Of a stretch of 64,000 nucleotides of DNA, positions 36,714-48,889 are shown piece by piece. The notes below the pieces were generated by a model. The model worked only from the letters and a program-made list of their open reading frames with translations, did not search any database and had not been told where the DNA came from. The first letter of the stretch is position 1. The number at the start of each line of letters is the position of its first letter. Position numbers and translations under genes: made by a program. This DNA comes from Tetrastigma voinierianum (taxonomy: Eukaryota; Streptophyta; Magnoliopsida; Vitales; Vitaceae). The DNA is taken from contig JAEQBH010002956.1 in assembly GCA_016808115.1 (NCBI GenBank), forward strand, positions 1 to 64,000. The letters run 5' to 3'.

Positions 36714-37800
36714 CTACTTGATCCACAAACTTAGTTCAATTGGTTAGAGCGTCACGTTAAAATGGTTAGACTTAGGTAGGGAAGGGTTCGAAGTGCCGGC
36801 GGAGCCAGATTTACTACATTCCGTTTTAACCAAAAAATATGTTCATCTTCTTGGATCACCCCTCCCTCTTTTCTCTCTCCTCCTCTCCTCTCTACCTCAA
36901 CCCCCATTGGAGCTAGTGCAATAATGTAATACTGCACTAAATGCTCTGCTAAAATTATTATAGATAAATATATTTATAAGAAATAATTTTTTCATTCTAA
37001 TAGATTTAAAAAATTAAAATAAAATTTAATAATGTTTGCCTTATTTTATTTTTATTACACTAATATTAGTAAAATATTAGAATTTAATTATTTATTGCAT
37101 ACATAATTTGTCCATATAATAATAATATAATAAATAAATAAATTCTAATATTTTACTAATATTTCATGCATAATTTATATTCTTTACATTTATAATTTTG
37201 ATATTTTGAATCCATTTTGATATTTTTAAAATTTTTATAGAATATTAAACATAAAAATAAAAATAATTAATGTATCATTATTTTTAAATATAAATAAATT
37301 ATTTGTTATTTTAATTTTTTATTACCATTTGTTTAATTTTAAATCTACTAAATGAAAAATTAAATTCATTTCTTCCTTTTAAATAAATTGATATTTATAA
37401 TAGAATTTTTATTACAAATATTTTTTATAATAATTTAAAGGGTTTTTTTTTACATTAGTGCAAGGTGTTACATTAGTGCTTTTATGGGTTCAAGGTGTTA
37501 ATTAGTCTCTGCTCAATGGATGATCAGGAGAGGGATAGGGTGTTAAATTAATCCTATAACTCCAATGGATATTGATTAGGGTGGGGATGAGAGAGAAGAG
37601 GAGACAGACAGAGAGAGGAAGGTGATCAATAGAGAAGAAATGATCATGTGGGTCCCACATGAGGGCATTTGGCTTAAAATGAGCTTACTATTTCATTTCA
37701 TGTTTGCTTTATTTTATGCTTCTATTCCATGTTTAACAAATATAAGAAACCAAAATTTTATTTCCTTATTATAGTCCCTTCGTACATTTAAGCCCACAAT
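36714..37800. mobile_element. Foldback element X2 with adjacent SINE head
   Basis: Relative of X1. It contains the CT-rich tract ending ACCTCAACCCCCATTGG, an AT core nearly colinear with 16,500-17,000 (AATAATGTTTGCCTTA, TTTTGATATTTTGAATCC) and the inverted GA-rich arm (about 37,570-37,630). Unit 2 of the tandem duplication lacks it at the matching place (39,145-39,150), which supplies an empty site and fixes the insertion limits to within a few bases. Confidence 0.65.
36724..36800 (+). mobile_element. tRNA-derived SINE head, candidate
   Basis: A box A-like TTAGTTCAATTGGTTAGAGC and a box B-like GGGTTCGAAGT are about 35 bases apart, the pattern of an RNA polymerase III internal promoter. The arms do not pair like a functional tRNA. 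It lies at the left edge of X2. Confidence 0.45.
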
Positions 37801-39123
37801 TCCCCAATAAATAATATGGAATGATAAAATAGCTAGAGTGTTCTCATCGACTCTTCAAAAGAGTTTGTCAATATGCACAAAAGTAGTTCAAAGTGTGCAT
37901 AGATGCCTTTATGTTTCAAAAAACTATGGCCTTATATTATTAGCATTATGATAGCTTATCAAATAAACAATTAAAATAAATAAATAGAAAATTATCTTGA
38001 TTTATAATTTTATACGTTCATGTGTAAATTCGATGCTTGGAAAGAGGAACTAAGGACCATATATTCACCCTAGCAGAGGCCAGAAAATAAAATGAGTGGG
38101 CATAACCTTTGTTAGGGCGCATAATAGTAACTCTCTTGACTATTTTTTTGTTTTCTCTAGTAAGCACCCCCCTCTTTATGTAGTTAGAATCCCTTTCCAA
38201 AAAAAAGAAGAACCAGGTCATGAAAGCATAAATAGTGCAGATTTATAGAAAACAAACTCTAATTCTACAACGATTATTATGATATTTATATAGGGGCAAT
38301 AGAAAGATTACAATAGAAAGGATTCAAATGAAAATTTTTGGATTAATAAGAGAGAAAAATAGAAACAGTGAACCTTCAACAATGTTACATATCTTGAAAT
38401 TGGACTCCACATAAAATAACAATCTTCATAAAATAGCAATCTTTGTCTTGAAACTGAAATGGGTCTAACAATGTAGAGCATCACCCAATAATATCGCAGG
38501 CAAATGGTAGGCTTGACTCCTGCAAGTAAATCTCTAACGTACGTTTAATTATCCCATTTGTAAATACTATCTCTTCGTATAATTATATGGATAAATAATA
38601 TGCTCCACAAATGTTAATGGCATATATGATATTTGAAGCAGAGAAACCAAATAATTGGTTCCCTTCTTATAATTATATTCACAAAACTCTAAAAAGGGCC
38701 AAACGCAAGCTTTATCTGTAATAAGAGGCCAACCGTTATAAAGGATGGTAAGAGATATACATGCAAGTCCATCACCCAATTGCACGTATTCTTTACCTAT
38801 TTTATTTTTTCGATTAATTATCTAATTTTCATGTTCATATTTCTTTCAATAATATGCTGTCTCCTTTTCTTTTCTTTTCTTTTTTTTTAATATTTTCTTA
38901 AATTCAGACGTTACACCTTCATTTCTGATATTAGAGTTTTTATTTTTGTTTACTCATTGTAAAGAAAATTATCTAGAACGCACACCCAATATATATCTGA
39001 AACACAGTTCGAATTTAAAATAAAGCCACAAAACGACAACAACAGCAGAAAACAAGGAGAAAAAAGCTAACATAAATCCTAGAAACAAACCAAGCAAGAA
39101 CAACAACAGGAATGAGGATTAAG

Positions 39124-40855
39124 TCATCTAATTGTAAAAGTAGGAGCCAAATAAATAATATGGAATGATAAAAAGAGCAAGAGTGTTTTCCATCGACTCT
39201 TCAAAAAAAGTTCTTCAATATGCATAAAAGTTGCTCAAGTTGTGCACCGATGGATTTATAATTCAAAAAACATGACTTATATATTATTGAAGCATTATGC
39301 TAGTTTATCAACAACAAACAATTCAAAAAAAATTTAAAGATTGAAAATTATCTGATTTATATGTTCATATTGTAAATTGATGTTTGAAAAAGGAACTAAG
39401 GACCATATATTCACTGGCAATAAACAGAAAATAAAATGAGGTAAGATAACCTTTTGTGCGACAGTCACATGCTCAATTTTAATAAAGAAATATTTTGTTC
39501 AAAGACATCAACAATGCAATATTGTAAATCTAACTCACCTATTCTATGTCCACAAGCCTAACTCAATTGGCAGAGCCGCCAAAAGTGTGATGGACATAAG
39601 GAGAGGGTTCAAGCTCAATGAAAGTAGTTTACTACATTATATTAAAAAGTTATTAGCCTTAAAAACCACATATCCCTTGTTTTCTGAAAATAATCTTTTG
39701 CAAAAGACTTCTTCGCTTTTATACATTTACATTATCTCTTAAAAACGACTTTTACTTTTGTAAAAATATAAGGTATTTTGTTAAAATCAAGGATAAAATT
39801 GATAACTGGCCAAATTTCCAAAATTTGTTTCCCAGATCTAGCTTTTTAATCAAATCACCCTTAATAAAAGTACATATTTCAATTCAAACCATAAATCTAA
39901 AAACAACATAGAAAATGTCTATAAACTATTGTTGTACCTATGTTGATATGTTGTCTATACCAAGCTTAATAATGATTAAATGGCCACTCGCATGAAAGCA
40001 CTTCAAGACTGCAGATTTATAGAAAACAATGTCTAATTCTTACCGATTTTCGAGATATTTATATTGGAGTAGTAGAAAGATTCAATTCGAATTTTTTTGA
40101 TTAGTAAGAAAAAATAGAAAATATAAGAATTCTTCAATGTTACATATCTTGGAAATTGGACCCACTAAAATAAATAATCTTAAATTAACTGATAAATGTT
40201 GTGGCATCATCACCAATAATATCAAGGTAAAACAACTGACTACCTCTTCGAACTAAATCTCTAACTTACGTCTAATTATCCCACTTGTAAATACTATCTC
40301 TTCGTATAATTATATGGATAAATAATATGATCCACATATATTATTTTATTAAATTGGTTCCCTTTAAAATTAAATTTACAAAACTAATCTTCTAAAATAA
40401 GGACCAAGACACCTGGCTTTTATCTGTAACAACAAGAGACCAAACTCGTTATAGCGTATTTGCAGAGATATACATGCTCACATTCCATTACTCCAAAAGA
40501 CGTAATAACCTTTTACCTATCTTTATTTATTGATTAATCATCTATTTTCATGTTCACATTTCTTTCAATAATGCTTATGTCTCTTTTTTTTTTTTTTTTT
40601 TTTTTTTCATTTTTCTCTTTTAAATTCAGATGTTACACCTTCATTTCCCGATATTAGAGTTTTTTTTTTTTTTTATCAACTCATAGTAAAGAAAATTCAT
40701 TCCAGACGCCACTCAATATCTGGAAACACGGTTCGAATTTGAAAGAAAGCCACAAACGACAACAACAACAGAAAGCAAAGTGAGAAAAAAAAAGGCTAAC
40801 ACCCAACCCTAGAAAAACCAACAACAAGAACAACAGCAGCTAGGAATGAGGGGGA
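39124..40855. repeat. Tandem duplication downstream of bZIP copy E, unit 2
   Basis: Second unit of the duplication. It lacks X2 but has its own insertion at about 39,480-39,950 that unit 1 lacks. It ends right at the 3' end of copy E. T-runs are at 40,586-40,608 and 40,661-40,674. Confidence 0.75.
39550..39620 (+). mobile_element. tRNA-derived SINE head, candidate
   Basis: Box A-like TAACTCAATTGGCAGAGC is followed after about 38 bases by box B-like GGGTTCAAGCTC. It is part of the insertion specific to unit 2. Confidence 0.45.
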
Positions 40856-40910
40856 AATGCAATCTTCAGCTGTTTTCAACAAACTTGCTAGAGCTTTTGA
40901 TTATGTCTGT

Positions 40911-42113
40911 TCATGAAATGAAACTACCATATTTTTCTGTTGTTGGAGCAGCTAGGCTAGCCTTTAATTGTATCTCTTGAGGCCCTTCAATTCCTAAGTT
41001 AAGTTGAAATGCCTGGGAAGCCATCTCCTCAGGCACAGGAAAATGAACAGGAACTGGAACTAGAACTGACATTCCAAAATTCTGAGAAGGGCAACCCAGC
41101 TGGCTCATGTCTTGATTCGTCGTATAATTCATTGGTCCAGACGGGCTGGGAGACATCCATGTCTGGTCTGGCAGCTGTTGTAATAGAAACCCATTCTGAA
41201 GCTTAGTTATTTCCCCGTTGTAAACATTAGCTTCTTCTGGCCAGAGATGACACATTGTCAGGAGAGAAAATAGGGAGTCCACGAGAAAACTTATAGCAGC
41301 TATACATATTACATATACCATTTTGAGGTTCAGTTGTTCTTCAACCATGGCGTTCTTTTGTTTCCACCAAATTATTCCTCCATTAGTAGCAGCTCTTTTC
41401 CTCTTCTTGGCACACTATCACTTCAGTTGAGAATGTTGCTATCATGGCCTGAACTTATATACAAATGTTATTAATAAAAATAACAGAGACAGAGAGAGTA
41501 GTTGAATGATCGGAGAATTCTGGGACTACCTCTGCTCTTTCACTTGGTTCTCCAGTTCATTGATGTAGTTAGCCTTTCCTTTTCAGTCTAGATTTCTGAG
41601 CAGAAACCCTCGGTTTGAAAGAAGCCTGTGTGAGCCAAACAGATCACCATGAAACACTAATAGAATTCTCCCCATCATTGAAAGAATAACAGTTAATTGA
41701 TATCATTTGAAAATAAAGAGATGAAAGTATTACTGTTCACTTGGTCATCCATGCCAAGGTGTGGTTTTACTCCCTGAATCCACTCACTGTCATAGATTCG
41801 GTTCCGGAGGAGACTCCAGAAGAACCAACAGTAGTACCAGTGGCGGAGACTACAAGATCAGTTAAGATTGGATTATTTTCAGGGTGTGGATACTGATTCT
41901 GGGGCCTAATCCTTCTGGAAATGGCCTGATCATGCCATTCCCAACATTGGCCATCATCATCAACTCGGGTTGCCTCCCAAGTTGAGATGGCATAGGAGGT
42001 ACAAGGGCTGAAGGAGCCTGAGACTGAGGAGGCGGTGGAAGTGGCAGTAGGCCATCAACACGATTCTTTCTGATCATGTCTTCCATTGGGAAGAAGCCCA
42101 AACAACTGGGCAA
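40911..42113 (-). CDS. bZIP copy E, most complete transcription-factor gene
   Basis: Minus-strand, multi-exon. Exon 1 starts MEDMIRKNRVDG (42,086; an upstream in-frame Met is at 42,113), has LPPPP and PMPSQLGRQPELMMM, and, after a one-base slip, reaches ILTDLVVSATGTTVGSSGV and a GTGAGT donor near 41,789. The basic exon (41,530-41,625) reads VSAQKSRLKR...YINELENQVKE with small indels. The zipper exon (41,319-41,449) ends KNAMVEEQLNLKM. The C-terminal exon (40,911-about 41,236) is clean and Gln/Pro/Met-rich (LQNGFLLQQLPDQTWMSPSP), ending SFIS. It would act in the nucleus as a DNA-binding dimer. The basic-exon slips leave it uncertain whether it is functional. Confidence 0.7.
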
Positions 42114-42239
42114 TCGGCATAATAGTAGAAAATACAGAAAACAGAAAAGAAAATGTATGCAGTAGAAAGACTCACAACTTCTATTAACCCTAAGAAGATG
42201 TGATAATGTTAAGTGGGGATATAGAACTCTGGTTTTCCT

Positions 42240-42280
42240 CTATATGTATATAGGCAAGAAAATGAGTTCGGACACGTCAC
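42240..42280 (-). promoter_or_regulatory. Promoter candidate of bZIP copy E
   Basis: CTATATACATATAG, a TATA-like sequence, lies about 150 bases before the start codon. Just upstream, at 42,270-42,278, is GACACGTCA, containing an ACGT core of the kind bound by plant bZIP proteins. That allows, but does not show, auto- or cross-regulation. Confidence 0.4.
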
Positions 42281-43200
42281 CAAGTATAAACCCTACTTTG
42301 ATTCCAGTCTGGCAATTTGGAAGAACGGCTGTGCAACTTCCAACCATTTCACCCAAAGGCCCTGGTGGGGTCAGTTTTCTAGGTCTGGGGATAATGTTAT
42401 TATCTTTGCCAATGCAAATAGCATTAAACAGGGTGCCAGACAGCAGCTGGGACCATTTTGTCAGTAACGTTAAGTTTCAAGAAATTTGTAATTGAAAAAA
42501 TGATCCAACCTAGTTGCTTATTGCTTTTCCTTTGCAAATTACTGCTGTACCCAATTGATACATATTCTGTGCTAGCAAAGCCCTATGTTACAGCCAAATT
42601 AGTCTTTTTAGTCCTTGTGGTTTTCTTTGGAGTCTTCTTTATTTAACTAAGTTCTATGTTTGAAATTGAAAAAGCCACTATGTTGAATGACTGAGATAAA
42701 ACCTCCTCATCTTTCAAATGACTTCAGGCCACATGCCACAGATCATTGTCAGTAAAATTTCTACAGATCCATAGAAGGAAAACTTTCCCACAAGACCTAT
42801 GACTAATGGAATGTGTGTACATATGATTACAAGCATATAATCTACCTTAGGACTGAATTCTTCATTTGATCCAGTGATAGAGTTCAGAAGTTAAAAAATG
42901 CTTGTGCCTGCATTATCACTTTATCTAGAAGTGTAAACATTCTTGCTATCTTTGTTTTATGTTGACATATATTAATATTATTATTATTAAATTTTTTGTG
43001 AAATCTACAAACTCATAAAACAAAGAACCACAATAATCTTCAAACTAATTCTTTATAACATCTTTAGGAAAGTTTGACCACCAAACATTTGAATTAATAC
43101 TACTTAATGCCTTTCTTAGCCAAACATTTTACCATTGGTTTCTTATAAACATGACTACATTTATGAATGTTTAAAACTCCGAGAGAGATCCAAATATCTC
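42281..43200. other. Upstream flank of copy E
   Basis: No gene is supported. The 62-codon frame at 42,458-42,646 is hydrophobic but has no homologous support here. Confidence 0.5.
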
Positions 43201-43219
43201 CCTTTAATAAAACAAATTG

Positions 43220-44980
43220 AACTGTAAATTACTTTTTTTTTTTTTGTTATAGCAAGATATACAACTTTGAGTCTCCTATCTCTAAGTCTAAAACACCATT
43301 GTTTTTTGGAGATCAAACACCATCTCTTGAAGCCATACACTCTTACTATAATTATTAAAGCATTGACTAGTGCCTGAGTTATATAGCAGCCATGTTTTTT
43401 CCCATTAGAACTCATAAATAATCCCATCCAATACATACTTATTTTGTACTCTTAAATCATCAAAATTTAACTTGAATATTCCATTAATAGGGTGTGGGAA
43501 TCCAACGATCCATTTTTCAACCATAGAGGGGACAATGTGTCCTTCGTTATGCAAATAAGATTCAGTCAAAATACCATGAAGATTTTGGAAAATTAAGGTA
43601 GCTTTCTCAATGATGAGAAATGGTCAGTTTACTTCTTCCAACAAAACTGATTCCTATGAGTCTAAATATTCCACAAGATAATGGCAATTTTTCTCCATTA
43701 CCTTGAAAATTGACGCTAGTTTTTACACTTTATAAATAATTGCAAGCCATGTCCAAGAAATTACGTTTCATAAAGAGGGAGTAGGACAATTATACTTAAT
43801 GCGATCCCAAATTCCTTTGGAGCAAAGGGCAATGCTTTGAAAATATGGTTAGTATTTCTATCAATGATTACACAATCACATATTGTTGTAATTTCTTAAT
43901 CTTCTATCAAGTGAAACTCACAAGTGGGGAAGAGCTTCTCTTCAAGACCAACTATAGGAAAATTTTTATTTTCTGCATTAAATTTATTTCAAACCAACTT
44001 AGAACTTTTTATTCCTAGGGATGTACTTTAAGGCGATTACAATCTCAAGTTGTCGATTTAAGGGTAAATCTTCCATCATGGGAAAACCCCATAGAACCCA
44101 TCTTCCACTGTGCAAAGAAGGAATTGGAATTGATTTAATATCTAATAACACATTTGAAGGCAAGAAGATATGAAATGATGTGAATATTCCATTCCTTACT
44201 TTCATTATTTATAAAGTCATGTACTTTAGTGTCCCAATTGATGTAATTACAATTTATTTCTTCATCGAATGAAACAAGAGTGCATCATATAAACCCAATA
44301 ATCTTGCGAGAATTAGACTTTTCTACCATCTCATATACACAAATTCCCAGGCCAACTCCAGTATTTTCTATGATTAATAATTCCTTTCCACACCATAGAG
44401 TCACCTTTCCCTTTTTAGGATCCTAAAAAGTTGTTATCTTTTACATATTTATCTCTCATAATCTCGCTTCAAAAACTATCACTATCCATGATTCTCCATC
44501 CCAGTTTGTGCTAAATAGAAGCTTTATTAACATCCTCATTTTCTAATTCCTAGGCCTCCTTTAGATTTATAGCCTCACAAACACATATTCCAAGCTTCGA
44601 CCAATCTTCATAAAAATCTCTATCTCTCAATCTTCATTATTTCATTTTACAAGCTTAAAGTGTCATTGGCATGTAAAGGTGAGCTCGCTAAATTAGCCTT
44701 TATTAGAGTTATTTTACCAACTCTGAGTGAACAGGCTTTCCAAGCCAACTTCTCAGGACTTACATCACTTCATAAAAATGTAATTTTTTTAACTCTTCCT
44801 GAATTATCAAGTAACCAAGATACTTTATAATGCCATTGGAACTATGATGCTTCTAATGCTTCCCTAGTCTTCTTTCAGCCTCCATGCATATTATTTGAAA
44901 ATTGAACGAAGACTGATGGAAGCTTACAAGTCAGTTTTGACATGGCATAAATGCAGTAAAATTTACTAATATTAGAACAA
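43220..44980 (-). pseudogene. LINE 3' part: RT end, zf-RVT and RNase H
   Basis: Minus-strand relic of an L1-type plant LINE. In order 5' to 3': KLAWKACSLRVGKITLIKAN (44,750-44,690), the late RT block; SKGGLGIRK (44,560-44,535), the GGLG motif; a WRIMDSDSF-like block (44,500-44,470); a zf-RVT-like region (KVRNGIFTSF..., 44,205-44,000, then KIKIFLWLVL near 43,975-43,945); and an RNase H start (ALVNALIIIVRVYGFKRW, about 43,380-43,300). Stops and frame changes are frequent. The 5' half lies beyond the solo LTR at 46,098-47,060. Confidence 0.7.
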
Positions 44981-44982
44981 GT

Positions 44983-46092
44983 TGTGACGCCTCTAAACTC
45001 AGGTCTTGTCAATTTTCAACTACCAACCCGCACGGCAATACTACCTTAGGTACTGTATACCCAAGTTTTTGATACCAAACTAGTATCAAATACTTGTGGA
45101 TACCGAAAATTGACAACACCTTTTTTATACGTCTGAGCATTTAATAAAGATCCATTCATCCATATTTAAGTTAAAATATGCGAATACTACATTTTTAAAC
45201 AGCCTGTAAGAGTTCGATCATGACCCTCTTACCATTATTACATACCAGAACTAGATTGTTCCACAATTTTACAAAAAGGGATTTATCATAGCCAGCATGT
45301 TGGTCCTTCACAATTGCGGTTCTCGACGAGCTGCCGTCCACCGGTGTACATCTTACACTCAAATGCTTTTCCCATAAAGGGAGAGCCACTGCCAAGAGAG
45401 AATACTTCCTATAAGGGATACTTCCCACCTAAGTGCATATGTATGCTCATGTTCCACATTCACTATCTCACATTCCAAGTAAAAACACATGTCATTTCTA
45501 ATATGGAATCCTACATGTCATGCCATGAAATGAGATGAGACTCAATCATGTAGCATGCCCCAAGTCCTTACCAACTCTCATCATACCCGGAAGTCCTACC
45601 ACTCTATCACACAATGCCACGCTCCATGCGTGATAAAATCCATACTGGATTACATCCATTGATTATTTATAAAAATTATTTAGTTCAAACTAAAAAGCTG
45701 ATGTTACACCTCAATGATCATTTATATACAAAACTCATGTGTTTTTTGTGGGCAGCGAATTTTTGTGTCACACGTGAGGCTTCGCACAATCTAGACATTT
45801 TTACCGCTCTTCGTTGAATTATGTCTAAGCACAATTATCGAAGTCTTTCACTAGAAGGTAAGGTCTATCCTCGCTTTTGCTATTATCCACACACAAGTTT
45901 TATTTACCATTATTATTCAACTCGTGGCGACTCGTTGATCTCTCGTCCCACTTAACCCGAGCCCACCCAATCAAACACCAAGCACAGTGTTGATTTTTCA
46001 ATCATGCACTCACACCCATTCAATGCGATGTCTCCTAATTGAGTACAGACTTGTCTTGATTTTTGAGCTCACTTGATATCTTCTAATTTCAC
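44983..46092 (-). mobile_element. Solo LTR inserted in the LINE
   Basis: About 1.1 kb homologous in reverse orientation to the LTR-like 23,047-23,995. The plus-strand left end is TGTGACGCC. CAAGT occurs on both sides (44,978-44,982 and 46,093-46,097), consistent with a 5-bp target duplication, with one extra base at the right end. No internal retrotransposon sequence is present, as expected after recombination between two LTRs. Confidence 0.6.
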
Positions 46093-46097
46093 CAAGT

Positions 46098-47060
46098 GAC
46101 CAAGCTTTTGAGAAAGATTAACATTTTCCTTTTGGAGGGAAATATTAGAAGGGTCTATCATTAAAGAACCTTGTATCTCATAAAATTTTTTTCTTGATTT
46201 GCTTTATATTTTCTTATACATTTTTAACTTCAACCTTATTTAAAGTTTTAACTTTTTGACTAATTGCTTGATTTTTTTCTTACTAACTAAAAAGCTTGAC
46301 CACAAAAGTGTATTCAAGCATCCTAAAAACATCAATAAATCCCAATATATGGGAACCAAAAATTCTTCACATCTAGTATTTGACACAACTTATTTTCCTT
46401 ACCTAATGTAAACTATAGTCATGATCAGGAACCAGGATAGAGACAGAACCTTGCAATTAGTTTGAAACTAAAGATTAATGATCACACGCAGACTTATCCA
46501 AATTTTTGCAATGACGGAGTTTCTTCACTTATTAAAACTATGCATAATCGTAAAAGATCTCTTAAATCAAGCAATGAAAATACCACAAAAATCAGAAAAT
46601 TTTGCATTCTAGAAGAGTTACTGTGTTTCTCCCATTTTCTCATGAGGGTGTAAAATTTCATTAAAATCTCCCATAATTGTCCATAATGCCCAATAATGGA
46701 GCTTTTGATATTACAAAGTATCCTATATCTCTTTGTTCATAGTGTCGGGGGATATCTATACAAAAAAGCCAAAAAAAGTTAATATTAAGATTACAAATAA
46801 GCCCCCAGTTGAAACGCACGCTCTATTGTCTTTAAAATAATATCCAAAGAAACAAACATTAGAAATTCCAACATAGCCATAAACTTCCTAAAGTCCTTAG
46901 AGTTAATACATCCAAAGGATCTAATCGCATTGTGAATTTTGTTTTAGATAAGGAACAAAATATTAGGAGAAAACCTCTCTTGAAGTTTTCGACTTGATAC
47001 AGGTTATTGTTGCCAAATGCACATGTTTACATAATGTTTCAACCCAATGTCTTACTTCAT
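46098..47060 (-). pseudogene. LINE 5' part: endonuclease, block B
   Basis: Minus-strand endonuclease relic. NILF is readable near 46,960, and the later catalytic block W-GDFNEIL is readable as a decayed string near 46,680-46,640 followed by PHEKMGE-like residues. About 46,680-46,980 is closely repeated at 60,540-60,840 in block C. Together with 43,220-44,980 this is one LINE split by the solo LTR. Confidence 0.6.
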
Positions 47061-47535
47061 TGTCTAACATCCACTATTTTCAATTGATATGTCCACATTA
47101 AATTGTTTAAGAATAAGTTTTTTTTTTCTTCAACATCTGGTCTCACTTTGTATTACAATGTTGTGGTATTATGTTCTAGTGAAACTTAACTAGGGCACTT
47201 TTCATGCTCTATCCAACCTTTTAAACTACCAAGTTAGGTCTTATTGGCAAGAATGCATTTAATGCCGGGAAGTATTAATTAGCACTTCTTTAAAGGCCAG
47301 ATTTAACAATTGATTACACTTTGTTAAAAAATTAAGCCATGATTAGTAACATGTGATTCTCATTAACCATTTTTTTAAATGAAACAGTTACTTTCCCCTT
47401 AAATCAGATAGATTCTCTCTTAGCTGTACTAGTATTTGCATTTTCTGTTGCTGGACCCAAATATCCCAAGCCTCTCAATTTCATCTTTTCTGTTCCACTA
47501 CAGCTGCAAATTAAATAAAAATAGAAATACATGAA

Positions 47536-48002
47536 AGGGTGGCTTCAGTTATAGTTATTAAAATCGTTTTTTTGTTTTGAAAAAACAAGGAGAATAAGGA
47601 AAACACCACAATTATGCTCTGTCTCCCATTTTTTAATTCAATAACACGGATGAATAAAAGAGAAAATAGGCTTATTTGTTATATACTTTTAAATTTCCGT
47701 TTTGCTTTAAAGTATGTGAATAAGAACAATATCGCATCAATTCTTTATCCCATGTTATCTGAAAAATAAATGAGGAATTAATAAAATTACTTAATTCAGA
47801 TATTGTAAGAACAATTTTTGTATCACTAAAATAAGTTATTCTGCGTTTTCAAAAAACCGTTCTCAAGAATATTTTAAATACATAACAAAACATGCCCCTA
47901 AATTCAGATAACAATAACATTTTTCTCAAGAGAACACCAAAATTTGTGGTTCTTTCATGTGTTCAAGAACAGTTTCAAAATAGAACTCAAAACAAACTCA
48001 GA
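47536..48002. mobile_element. MITE copy 4, block B
   Basis: Block B counterpart of 630-1088 at the same place relative to the zipper exon, more diverged (left end GGGTGGCTTCAGTTATAG). Confidence 0.55.
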
Positions 48003-48047
48003 CGATCAATAGGGTTTCTCTGCAGGCAGGTATCACTGAACTGCTAC

Positions 48048-48740
48048 CTCATCTTTATCCCATTCTTCTCCAATGAAGCCACTTGGTTCAAGAAATTATT
48101 CTCCATTTTCTTAATTAATGCAAACCTAAGTGTTCCTGAACTGCAACTTATAGAGTGGTTGTAAAGCTATTTCAGCCTGTTCAAGGTGGCACAGATCAAT
48201 AAAGAGATTTTGTTGAGTGAAAAGCTAATATTACATATAGTGATGCATAGAGAGGTTCATTGCACTCTAAAGCTTTCTCACCTTTCTTCCATTTCAATTA
48301 AGATATCAGAATCCTTCCTGTCTAGATTTTTGAGTAAGAAAGCCCATCTGAAAGGATCCACAGAGCTTAAAGAAAACTGAGTCACTGGTCTGGTCTCTGA
48401 TCAGTCGGCACCATTAATGTACTTTCCTCACCATTTACTTGCCTGAAATGCCTCCACCAGGTTGCAAACCAATTATCACTACAAAAACAAAAACAACCAC
48501 ATACTCATTGAGACAATGATTTTGTATCTTAGACAGTATCCGACACTCCATCGCCTGCTTTCTTCTCTTCCACTTGAAACCAACTATCCTATTCTTCCAT
48601 TTGTCTGAGTTGAATTTTATTGATTTCCATGTCAAAAAATCAAAACCCTGGGTCCTCCATTTCCTCCATACTTCAACAACAATCTCTGCACAACTCAAAA
48701 CCTTCTCAGTAGAAAGAAGATGAATTTATGAGTAAGCCAA
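48048..48740 (-). pseudogene. bZIP copy B, degenerate
   Basis: Minus-strand copy matching A. The zipper exon is at 48,048-48,176 and the basic exon at 48,265-48,358 (the AGACAGGAAGGATTC region, with several substitutions). The conserved 5' block at 48,435-48,740 reads EVWRKWRTQGFDF. The basic region has lost key residues and the start of the zipper exon is altered, so this is the most decayed of the A/B/C trio. Confidence 0.6.
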
Positions 48741-48889
48741 TAAACTAATCCAGAGCTGTTCTTGGTTTGCAAAACACAATCCCAGTCTTCTATCGCCTAA
48801 TCAGTCTTGTTGCCGATGAACTCTCCCGTTATGATTGTATAGAGTATATATAATAGAAATATTTCCTTATTATCTTTACCAATGGCGGT

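Larger units (their letters stand above)
36690..39123. repeat. Tandem duplication downstream of bZIP copy E, unit 1
   Basis: This stretch and 39,124-40,855 share a common order: TCTAATTGTAWAAGTAG, AATAAATAATATGGAATGATA, GGAACTAAGGACCATATATT, GCAGATTTATAGAAAACAA, and a closing AC-rich block with AACGACAACAACA. Unit 1 contains foldback element X2 near its start. There is no coding sequence. Unit 2 abuts the 3' end of copy E, so the closing block is probably its 3' flank. Confidence 0.75.

Noticed and set aside
36724..36800. Possible functional tRNA gene
   Set aside because: Box A and box B are present, but the acceptor, anticodon and T arms do not pair; a SINE head explains it better.
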